DNA of 64,000 nt, taken from assembly GCA_022575985.1 (NCBI GenBank), contig JAKSXM010000272.1, forward strand, positions 24,424,501 to 24,488,500, read 5' to 3'. The first letter of the stretch is position 1. The number at the start of each line of letters is the position of its first letter. Below are positions 42,493-51,963 of this stretch, piece by piece. Source of the stretch: Anagrus nilaparvatae. Taxonomy: Eukaryota > Arthropoda > Insecta > Hymenoptera > Mymaridae. The translations under genes were made by a program, and so were the position numbers. A model generated the notes under the pieces. It was given only the letters and a program-made list of their open reading frames with translations. It searched no databases and was not told the DNA's origin.

Positions 42493-43047
42493 ATGTCGAT
42501 TTATATCAATTATCCTCCAGACGTAAAAGTAAATGTTCGTTTAGAATGTGATGCAGACTACCCGTGCTGTTCAAAACTTAAAAGATTCTCAGTTACTGAA
42601 AATTTTTATTTTTATCCGTTTGAAATCTTGGAAAAATGTGTACAACTAAGCGTATACGTGTATACTTCGGACGATGTATATACTTCAGACTTAGATTACT
42701 TTAATTTTGAGCTAAAAGATAAATGGAGATTTGATGACAGACACGTAAATCTTTATATCGAAAGAAGAGTTAAGATGGAGATGGAAAAAATCCTCGTAGA
42801 ATATCAAAATGATGATTCAACAAAATATTACGAATTCAATGAGAACACTTGGAATTCAACAGCTCACTTGCTTCTTCTACATGATACGCAATATGATGAT
42901 TTTAATATAGAAATTTGTAGACACAAAAAACCAGAAATAAGTTCTTATGATGAATTAGTTAAAGAGGAATTAGGTCCTGATGATGATGATGATGATGATG
43001 AAGACGAAGACGAAGACGAAGGAAGAGATGAAGTTGATTTAAAATAA
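42493..43047 (+). CDS. 184-aa acidic-tailed protein, unknown
   Basis: Not recognised. Residues 1-155 are soluble and mixed (MSIYINYPPDVKVNVRLECD start; a Cys pair in DYPCCSK), with alternating hydrophobic residues suggesting a beta-rich domain. The tail is a run of about 16 Asp/Glu followed by DEVDLK. Acidic tails occur in nucleoplasmin-like chaperones and DNA mimics; here it might balance the very basic PLA2 or core proteins. It has a strong own promoter of the capsid type and converges on the polymerase gene. Confidence 0.65.
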   Translation: MSIYINYPPDVKVNVRLECDADYPCCSKLKRFSVTENFYFYPFEILEKCVQLSVYVYTSDDVYTSDLDYFNFELKDKWRFDDRHVNLYIERRVKMEMEKILVEYQNDDSTKYYEFNENTWNSTAHLLLLHDTQYDDFNIEICRHKKPEISSYDELVKEELGPDDDDDDDEDEDEDEGRDEVDLK

Positions 43048-43320
43048 ATTTTAATATTTTGTAATTTTTTTTCATCAAATAAATTTAATTTAAACAAATT
43101 TATATAAGTACTTACTATCTTCTTCTTCTTGACCAAAACCCTTTTCTACTTCTTCTTTCCCTCATTATTAATAACAATAATAATAATAAATAATTTTATG
43201 ATACTAGGTATATTAAATAATGAGACAATTTAGTTAGGTTATGTAATTATTATTTTATTTATGAAAAATTAAAAACTAGTTATAAGAAAAATAAATATAA
43301 ACAACTATTTACAAATATAT
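43048..43320. other. convergent 3' spacer
   Basis: Lies between the stops of the 184-aa gene and the polymerase. AT-rich, with AATAAA-type signals; nothing else seen. Confidence 0.5.
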
Positions 43321-46300
43321 TTATTTAAACATTTGTTTCTTGAATTCTTTTAATTTTTGATCGGTACATTGTTTTTCGATCAAATATTTGTCAACGTCTA
43401 CCTGGTAATGACCCCATGGTAATGTTTCCGTGGTATTTGGTAGTAAATACCTCTTGTCGTCGTAGGGTGATAGAGCCAATTTTGTCTGCTTTTCTGTCAC
43501 GACATTATGAAATCTGGATCGTATGTTATACTGATCTCTATACTGCAATGTTTGGTCGAAAATACATTTTCGGTAATCGTCCTTGTCGATTGTTGCACTC
43601 ACGACGCTGGATTTTATACCTTTGAGTTTTTTGCAGAAAACTTCGTCTTCGTAACTGACGAAATACACCTTGCTCCTGGTTCCGTAGAATTCATCTACGA
43701 TTCGGCCTTTGCACTCGTCCTTCATTTTACCGGGCTCTTTGTTGTTATGTTTCTCTATGCCATAAACGTTAGGCACCGTATAGTCCGAAGTGTCGAAGTA
43801 TTCTGTGTCTCTTTTCATCATTTCGTAAATGTTGACACCATTTATGACGTAGATAAGAGAATCTGTGTCACAATAAAGAAGTTTACAGTCATTCCCGACC
43901 TTTTTCTTCATGTAGGCATAGTGGAATTCGTAGAGACATATTTTCGAAATATCCAAAATACTGAAGCCAGCGTAAATGGGTTTATCCATGTAGACTTCCG
44001 TTTTTCCCATTTCGATCGCAACGAACTCCGGGGTAAAAATCGTGCATCTCTTGAAATTTGGCTTAGATACAAGTGACTCTACACCGTAACGCCCGCTCCA
44101 ATAAGTCCGTAACTTGATATCTATACGGCCACGTACATTTTCCATAGTCTTACCTAAAATTGGTGGAAAAAAAAATTAAATGTAAATAGAAATATTATTA
44201 ATTTTTGAACATATTATTATTATCATAACATACCATAGATGGCGTTGTTCATTAATTTATAAAAATTTTTTTCGAATTCGTTCAAACATTGGGCTCGCAA
44301 CCGCGTATTTAAATCGATGTACTCTCGTAGCCAAGGTCTCTGTTGAAATTTAAGCACCCTGTGTATTTTCTTGAGTTTTAATCCGTTTTCTAAAACTTGT
44401 TGCAAATACTTGTAATGGACCACGTACTTTTTCTTATCGTGTAGAGTAGCTAGTAATTTTGTTTGCTTTGCGCCTGGAGGAGTAGCGTGCTCCGGACAAA
44501 ACGGTAGGTCCTTGTGTTGATCGTGTAAATCTACAGGGTAATCGAGGTCGACTTCTAGAATATAGCCCACCGGAGAATCGTCGTTGACAAAGAAGTCGGT
44601 ATTTTTTATGTCTTCTTGCTCGACCCACTCAAAATTACCGTATGGTAAAGGGTATTTCATTGCCCAGCCATAGAGGTTATTTATATCGAAGTACATAATA
44701 TAATTGATGTCTTCGTTTTCTTTAAAATTCTCTGGCTTCATGTACGGGTTGTTGGCCTTGGCATGGCGGTTGCTGCATTGGCTTATTCCGCCTCTGATGC
44801 CTTTCTCGATAAAAAGTACCATATCAATGTCGTCGAGAAGCTCTAGTTCGACTTTAGTAAACTTGAGCATGGCGTCCCACGTAAAACCTGGCGTTGTGTA
44901 ATAATGCATGGGATCCAACCCATAAGTTTTCATGCCGGTATTCCGGAAATTTTCACAAACCTGCAATCAACGATAATTTAATATTAAATAAATATATGAA
45001 GAATATAAAGGTAATTTACCTCTGCCAAGAGCATGACGTCGGTTTTCAGATATAAATCTGTGTATTCGCCCAAGTCCTTGATTTGAAAAGACTCCCAAAC
45101 GTGCTTAGCATGAGCGTACTCTTCGCTGGATATGGACTTGCCGCCACACAAAAGATTGTCAAATTTATCTATCGATGGTAATTCAGTTTCCTTCAATTTT
45201 TCTTTGCAGTCCATATAGCTGTATGGGAATACGCCTTTTCTGCAGAGGAGCGTAAATAATTCATCGCTAAGACCTGGAAACTGACTTCTCAAAATTGGAT
45301 AGTCTTTCAAATACGAAGAAAGTTTGTCCAGCGATGAATTCATGAATTTGAAGGAGTCGATAAATTTGAATTTAACGACTACGTCATCCTTGGTAGGAGG
45401 TCTGCTCCCATTTTGGAAAACCTTGGTGAAAGATATATATTTCTCCTTAGTTTGAGGAATCAGGCCAACTTTGCCATTGCAATGCGTCGCAAGGTCCTTG
45501 ATGAGCAAGTGTGAATCGTAACCCGCGAGATTGTGAAATACCACTGATATTGTAGTCGAATCTTGGTAGTTTAAATTACATTCGATATGGGCTGGCCCCC
45601 TTTCATAAAATAGTCAATAATAATTAGTAAAAATAGAAAGAAAAAAATAATAATAAATAAATACCTATATTTTCCCGTGAGATGTGAATGGTCTTGTGCC
45701 TTGCCTCGCTTCTTGTCTTTCTCGATGAACCCCATAACTCCGCAAATATGACACGTAGTTGCATTGTCGTATGCCTCTTGTTCCTCCGGTGTCAGTGGCA
45801 ACATTGGTTTTTTATTTTTGATCGTTAGCTCTGCGAAATTCGAAAAATCGGCCAATTCTTGCACGAACCATTTTGCTGGATCTGGACCATTGTAAGACTT
45901 GTAACCAGATAAGTCATCGTCGTAGCTACACTTGACGTAGTATCCAACGCTAAGGGCTTCGTGCAGTTGAACAACGTTGGAATTTTCGTTATTTGCCGGT
46001 GGTTTTTTCAACAAACTCTCGAAATCCGCATAAATGACAAACGGCATCCTTTCTTGATTAGAAAAATTCTTGAATTTAATTTTTTTATCAGAGTTCGGTA
46101 ATTTTACTTTGCATTTGTTGAGATTCGAGCAATCTTCTTCATGTTTCTTTAAATCTTTTACCGAAGAAAAATAATGCAGGCATCGATCGCAAATCTCTTT
46201 TTTCTTTTTATCTTTACTTGCTTGTGCACCTACGAGTTTTCCCAAATTAGTGATGTAAACGTAGTGATATTTTGGTGGTTCTTGAATTATTTTTTGTTTC

Positions 46301-47523
46301 TTTTTAGCTTGAACGATGCTCTCTTCCAAGCCAGCTAATCGCTCCTTCATTATTTCCATATCTTCGTCAAGATCATATTCATCACAATCATAATAACTGT
46401 TGTCACCTCTTGGTTCTTCGTACTCATAATTTTCTTCGATCAAAAGCAAATTACAGTGAAATTTTTTCTTGGACTCGGTGCAGTAGAAAGGTTCAACAAT
46501 ATATAAATCCTTTCCTTTTTTTTTTTCATCTCTTTGTTTTTTTAATATGAAAACATTTACTGATATTTCTAGATGGGCATTATCTTCCTCGAAACTAGAA
46601 ATATTTGAAACATCCATTGGATAGCTAAAGCGTTCTACGAAGTTGATATTTAACTCTTTTTGAAGCTTTTTTAATTTGCTCAAATGTTCTAAATGTGTAG
46701 TGTTGATTTCAGAATTGGTCTTAGATCTTTCTTTTATGATGCCACACAAAATTGCCCACTTAAAACACTCTTCGTCGTAAAAGTTATCAACATTGATGCA
46801 TACATGTTTAAGAAAGACTTCTTCGGGCAAGTCCAAGTACGATGATCCCGAATGAATGGGATTATATTTGCTTACGTGCAATTTCAAAAATAAGATTGAT
46901 TTCAACGACCAGCCGGATCCATTTTCTTGAAATTCATCGACGTCTTTTAAAATTACAGAGCTAACGTTCTTAGCATACCATTCTTCGAGATCCGTCGCTG
47001 GAAAAATAACAGCAGCTGGAGTGTTGAAAAATTTGTTTTCGCTAGTGCTACTGACATCCGTTTGAACTTGATATTCGGCGACGAGTTTAGTGTAGACTTT
47101 CACTGGCCCTTTTTCTCTCAATATGTTATTTATAACTTCCTTAAAAACTACGAGCGAGTCGTCCATAAAGAGCTTGATGTCTATATGTCTCATATTTTTA
47201 ATTATCCCCGTCTGAATATTTCTTTTGAAAGCAATTTCTAGAGGGACCCACTTTACGCTGTTGCCGATTCCTTGACCCGAGGTTATGTTCAAAGATTTCA
47301 AAGTATCCTCGATGTTTTTAAGAATTGCATATGTGGACTCGCACGCCTTTTTATGAGGTCCAGATTTTGCCATTTCTTCAAATAGTTTAGTCACCATTTC
47401 GAGATGCAGCTTGTTTAACGAGAGACTTTCATCGATTAAACGTAAATCTGCTTTGCAAGCTTCCAAGCTCGCATTCGCTTCCACTTGTATCTGGTGACAT
47501 ATTTCAGGTATAGATACTGCCAT
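43321..47523 (-). CDS. POLB: protein-primed family B DNA polymerase, four coding exons
   Basis: Exons 47523-45665, 45599-45020, 44960-44234 and 44153-43321; all introns (58-80 nt) are GT-AG and the joined frame is 1332 codons. Order: unknown N-terminal 440 residues; a Cys/His finger (CDRCLHYFSSVKDLKKHEEDC-type, near 443); Exo I YADFESLL (near 498); a CHICG...DHSHLTGKYRGPAH...CN segment (about 590-635) typical of HNH endonuclease VII-like zinc domains; Exo II HNLAGYDSH (near 640); Exo III YLKTDVMLLAE (near 805); Pol A YFDINNLYGWAM (near 903); Pol B LMNNAIYGK (near 1054); Pol C YCDTDSL (near 1153). It should replicate the element from its ends. A 5' untranslated exon is likely: GTAAGT near 47584 and acceptor TTTTACAG just before the ATG. 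No disabling change seen. Confidence 0.95.
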
Positions 47524-47720
47524 TCTGTAAAATAACTTTTTTTTTAAATAAATAATTAAATAAATAAATAAATGTTTAACTTACATTAAATAATAATTCC
47601 TCTTACGATGTTATTATTTCAATCTTGATAATTTTTTTCAATACTTATAAATTTCAACAAAATTATAACAATAAAAATTATACTCGTTGTAAGAAGTTTT
47701 AAGGAACGCTTCAAAAATTG

Positions 47721-47782
47721 GAATGACCGCTCCGCAATCTCGCTCGCTCTTTATATCTTTTTCCAGCCCAGCGCTAGCCAAT
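47721..47782 (-). promoter_or_regulatory. early-type promoter of the polymerase gene
   Basis: On the minus strand: ATTGG (47782-47778), GCGCTGG, TATAAA (47755-47750), GAGCGAGCGAG and TCATTC (47726-47721). It matches the module at 32246-32308. Confidence 0.65.
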
Positions 47783-47869
47783 CAGAGCAGAAGAACTACC
47801 TCCCCTTCGATCTATTTTTAGAATTCTTAGAAATATTTTTTTTACTACGCATAATAATTTTTAACGGTT

Positions 47870-48245
47870 TTTTTTTTGTTTACGATTTTTTTCTTGAAAT
47901 CACTTGACAACAATATAAACAAGTGGTATTTATTATTTGATTTTTTTCTTGAAATCACTTGACAACAATATAAACAAGTGGTATTTATTATTTGATCTTT
48001 TTCTTAGAATCGTTTTATTATTTTATAAACAATAATAATAAAATTTTTAACGGTTTTTCTTTTCTTAGAATTACTTAATATAAACAAGCGGTATTTTTTC
48101 TTTGATCTTTTTCTTAGAATTGCTTTATAAAACAATGATAATAAAATAATAATATTTTTAACGGTTTTTTTCTTAGAATTAATTAATTAATACAAGCGGT
48201 ATTTTTTATTTGATCTTTTTCTTAGAATTACTTGTTAATAATAAT
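47870..48245. repeat. tandem repeats of about 57-65 bp upstream of the polymerase
   Basis: Two perfect units with TTTTTTCTTGAAATCACTTG and ATAAACAAGTGGTATTTATT (about 47887-47995) are followed by three diverged ones with TTTTTCTTAGAAT and ACGGTTTTT. CTTG/CAAGTGG give small palindromes. Non-coding. Confidence 0.8.
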
Positions 48246-48357
48246 AATAATAACAAGAAAAATAAAAATTAATTTTGTCGATAGATGGCGTGTAAAAATA
48301 TAAAGTCGCAATTGATAAATTTTGATTTTATTTAGTATATAAGATCGTGATATCGAA

Positions 48358-48439
48358 TTTATCTCAGTTGCAGATGACTCAGATATTAAAAGAAAATCTT
48401 CAATATCTGAGTCATCTGCAACTTTTTACCCGAGATAAA
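48358..48439. repeat. long perfect hairpin
   Basis: AGTTGCAGATGACTCAGATA plus TT (48366-48387) pairs perfectly with 48402-48423 around a 14-nt loop. After a bulge, TTTATCTC (48358-48365) pairs with GAGATAAA (48432-48439). Size and shape resemble a microRNA precursor; a regulatory or structural DNA element is the alternative. Confidence 0.85.
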
Positions 48440-48489
48440 AATTGTACAACTAAATTATACATTTTTTAATTAAAGAAAAAAAGAAAAAA

Positions 48490-48577
48490 GTACGCTGCGG
48501 GCCGGATTCGAACCTGCGAAGGGGACCCATCGATATTTATTCACCGACTCCTTTACCACTTGGATACCGCAGCGTAC
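48490..48577 (-). tRNA. tRNA-like gene with extended acceptor stem
   Basis: On the minus strand GCTGCGG pairs with CCGCAGC, and the flanks GTAC/GTAC extend the stem to 11 bp. A D arm (TCCAAGTGGTAAAGGA), an anticodon-like arm (TCGGT / ATCGA) with an 8-nt loop GAATAAAT, a class-II-like variable stretch and a T arm GCAGG-TTCGAAT-CCGGC (one mismatch) follow; the B box GGTTCGAATCC is perfect. The anticodon may be UAA (Leu-like) but the base before it is A, not U. Might be a working tRNA, a tRNA mimic or a relic. Confidence 0.5.
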
Positions 48578-48651
48578 AAGTATAATAAGTATATATGATA
48601 TATATGAATACAACTCGCACAGCCACTATCTTAAATCATAATAATAAAAAA

Positions 48652-48745
48652 TACTGGCTTAATTATAACGTATAAGTTACCCCCTATCCCATACCTCTAC
48701 CTAGCGGTACTGTACGATATAACGGTATTTTTTCTTTGAAATAAT
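48652..48745 (-). repeat. inverted third copy of the Polinton subterminal repeat
   Basis: The minus strand reads AATACCGTTATATCGTACAG and GGTATGGGATAGGGGGTAAC, matching 31376-31631 in opposite orientation. It extends the symmetry of the element beyond the terminal repeats. Confidence 0.85.
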
Positions 48746-48805
48746 AATTAAAAAATCGTTATGCAATTTCACACCCACACACGCACACACCCACACGCAC
48801 AAACT

Positions 48806-49020
48806 CACACGCACACACCCCCACGGCTCGTGCAATTGCACGGCCACGTAAAAACCCCTCGTGCAATTGCACGGCCACGTAAAAACCCCTCGTGCAATTG
48901 CACGGTCGGCCCCAAGGCCAGGGTATTTTCCCCCTCAGGGTGGGACATTTTCCCCCACCACCATTACCCCCACCACCATTACCCCCACCCCTTTCCCAGG
49001 ATCCGCTTTGTATAACTACT
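48806..49020 (-). repeat. Polinton right terminal inverted repeat
   Basis: Reverse complement of 27370-27584 over 215 bp without a difference seen; the adjoining CACACAC-rich part (48765-48805) differs in repeat number. It is followed directly by the ATTTGA duplication. Confidence 0.95.
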
Positions 49021-49037
49021 ATTTGACTATATTCATC

Positions 49038-49170
49038 GCTTTTTTTGCGATAGGCGATAGGATAACTACCCCCTATCGCGAAGTTTGCGGTAGTCGATAG
49101 TCATTCTATCGCATATCGCAAAATTTTGCGATAGAAAAGTATCGACTATCGACTATTGCACTATCCCTAT
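49038..49170. repeat. GCGATAG/CTATCGC cluster
   Basis: About ten copies of GCGATAG, CGATAG or the inverse in 130 bp just outside the Polinton. Simple degenerate repeat; probably pre-existing. Confidence 0.7.
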
Positions 49171-51190
49171 CAAAAAAATAAAAAATTAACTCAAAATATG
49201 ATTCGGGTTACTTTCCATATATTATTCCCTCCAAATTCTGCAAAATAGCTTTGACCACAAAATGACCACCTTTTACAACATAAAAATTTATGAAAAGCAT
49301 CAAAGACAAAATTAATATTTAATAATAAAAGGTTTCTTATGATTTCTTGAAAATTAGAATCATAGTTAAATGTCATATTATAATTATGTGATTTTTGTTT
49401 GTTAAATGTAGGTAAATTAGAAGGAAATTTCGAAGAAATATAAATAGAAATATAAAAGATTTAAAAAAAAAGTCAGGCATACCTTGATGGTATATTTCTT
49501 TGGGTTCCTTAGACCATATAATGACTAAGGTGGTCAAATGTTAAAATAAATAGTAAATTTGGATTCTGAGGTGAAAATTAATAGGGAATACGTCTTTGAA
49601 TTTAGTTTATAGTACCATTTGAATTTGTTAGAAAAATCCCAAGCCTAAATATTTTTTAAAAAATTCAATCTTTAACTTAAGCCTCTGTAAGACGCCTAAA
49701 ATTTACTACTTTTTATTAGTACATTATGCTTACAAAATATGCGATAAAACATAAATCCATTATTTAGAATAATTTTAATTTATAAAAAAAAAATTCAGAA
49801 ATTTTTTCAAATATCGAAAAAAACGTGATTGAGAGCCTTCCAACTAAAAAAAATAACAATGTGGCGAGCAAAAGTTTTTCTGTTCAAGCGGTGTACATTA
49901 AATTTTTTTTTCAAAAAGTTGATCATCCTAAGCGCAATCTTATTTCTGTGGATTTACTCATATTCTTTATTATTATAAACTTTCACCAGTTGCTCGAAAT
50001 AGAAATTTTGAGGTTATGTTTTGCGGGTTTTTTTAAAAATTTTTATCTGTTACTTTGGTTACTCATGTTTTTTGGGTCTCTGAACACCAATATGGTATAT
50101 TTTTTTATTTAAAATTCTCTGATCTCCCAAAAAAGAAAATATCTAAAGAACCCAAAAAAAAATAACCTGCAGTTGCTTTTTATGGGTAACTCAGTTTTTT
50201 TGGGTAAAAAAAGAAACCATATTCGCGTTTAGGGGACCAAAACCCGAATTATTTTAAATCCCTAAATCAAAAATTTTCTAAATCCATTCACCCTTCCTCC
50301 TTTAATGTCCATATTTGAGCAATTTTCCCTCCGTCAATTCCTAGCTTCACCAAGTATATCTCGCAAACTAAAGCATTTTTTTTGTTATATTGATGTTTGA
50401 ATTTGAGTAAAAATAATAGAGTATAGAGTCGATAATCAATTAATTTATAATCTTCCCTCTTATGTAATATTCATGAATAACAATCTATCTATTAATTTTA
50501 AAAAATTTTTCCATTATTTAAATTTCTTTTTTTACAATACTTAATTTTTTGGGTTTTTAAAAAATTAAGTATTGTAAAAAAATTAGAATGTGCAGAAATT
50601 TAATTTTTCTTTCAATTTTATATAAATAACACAAATATTTAAATTCTAACCTCTTTTATAGGCTTTCTTGTGTTTTTTTATTTATAAATAAAATAAATAA
50701 CATAACCTTTAATTTTATTCAATTACATTTTTTATATAAACATTAAACAACATTGTTTAATAATCATTTAAAATTTTTAAAATAAAATAAAATATGATAT
50801 AAATATTTTCCTATTTATATAAAATTAATAATAAATCGCATTAGTTTTAAATAAATTCAAATTTAATCGAATAATCGATTTTCATTCGTCCAATCAGAAG
50901 GCGAATAAAAAGGTTGAATAGAGCAACTTCAGATCTCCATCAATTTTCAATAAAGGGATTGATTTCATACTCTTATAAGTATGTATTATAAAACTCATTG
51001 GTTTTAAAACATAATTTTAATTTATATGTTCAAAGCTTATACAGAGTATTTTGAATTTTGAAGATTTTATAAAACATGGAAGGGAAAACTTTAAAAATGG
51101 ATTTAACTTTAATAAATATTTCATTTTAGTCATGAAAATTATAAAAATTATTAAAGTCTTTTTAGGTATATCTTTGATTACAAAAAATAT
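49171..51190. other. non-coding stretch
   Basis: No gene seen. Near 50070-50245 a diverged, inverted pair of the GGGTCACTGAACACGAATATG family occurs. A hairpin lies at about 50533-50582 (TTACAATACTTAATTTTTT and inverse). The open frame 49825-50112 has repeat-like flanks and no recognisable domain. Confidence 0.5.
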
Positions 51191-51204
51191 ATTCAAGTAA
51201 AAAA

Positions 51205-51290
51205 AATTTTTTCGAATTTTTGAAAATTGGGATCGATTTTAAAGCTCTCATCCACCAACATTTGCTTCATTATATAAAAGCATAAAGAAA
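51205..51290. repeat. repeat matching the retrotransposon target site
   Basis: AATTTTTGAAAATTGGGATC, AAAGCTCTCATCCACCAACA and TTGCTTCATTATATAAAAGC occur inverted, slightly diverged, at 59837-59915. There the non-LTR element interrupts it. This copy therefore shows the uninterrupted target. Confidence 0.7.
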
Positions 51291-51963
51291 TGTTAAAAAT
51301 ATTATTAGAAAAACGGGTTCGATTGGAAATTTCCCTGGCTATCCGAATTTCTAAACCGTTTTTTAAAATTTTCACGTGGAAACTCGGAAAATTGGAAAAT
51401 GTGAGCCGTACCGGCTGTAGCTCATAACTCAAAACCCGTCATTTCAAATAACTTCAAACTGGGAGTGAACACAGGGTATTCCATATACTTTCACCTGGTA
51501 TTAATATGGGTATGGGTATTTTCACATACGGAAAAGTTATAATGATAATTAGTGAAATTTTCCGATTTTAAAAATGCAAATTTAGCGAAAAAAGCTATAT
51601 TTATATGCAAATTTAGGCAGAACCGATTTCATATGTAAAATTTATCATAAAATAAATTTTTTTTTAATGCCTTTAAACCTTTTCTATTGATATATATAGT
51701 CAATTCTACGAAATTAGACTTTATATATGAAACTATTCAAGTAATTTTTAGTGAAAATGACATAATAGGAAAACGAATGCCTGGAATTTTTAAAAATCAA
51801 ATTTGGCTGGATTTAGTATGTTAAAATATGACACCTTACCAATTTTTATGGTTCTGGATTAAAAACTTTTGAAATAGCAGCTGTTTTTGGAATTAAAAAT
51901 ATTTTCAAATTTTTAAAGAAAATCTGAGTAAATTTTCTATTTCAATTTTTTTACATTCTGAAC

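Larger units (their letters stand above)
27364..49026. mobile_element. complete Polinton/Maverick with 6-bp target duplication
   Basis: The element is 27370-49020 (21,651 bp) and is flanked by ATTTGA on both sides (27364-27369 and 49021-49026). It starts AGTAGTTATAC and ends with the inverse, matching the 5'-AG ends and 6-bp duplications known for Polintons. The gene set is the Polinton core: protein-primed PolB, retroviral-type integrase, packaging ATPase, adenain-like protease, major and minor capsid. All recognised core frames are open. Genes on the minus strand occupy 34.2-38.5 kb and 43.3-47.5 kb; a plus-strand block occupies 38.6-43.0 kb. Identical ends, exact duplication and intact genes suggest recent insertion. 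Confidence 0.97.

Noticed and set aside
43507..44076. 189-codon plus-strand frame
   Set aside because: Antisense shadow of the polymerase Pol C exon.
27364..49026. Possibility of an endogenous polydnavirus or nudivirus segment
   Set aside because: Protein-primed PolB, retroviral-type integrase, 6-bp duplication and inverted ends identify a Polinton; no nudiviral genes or excision motifs are seen.
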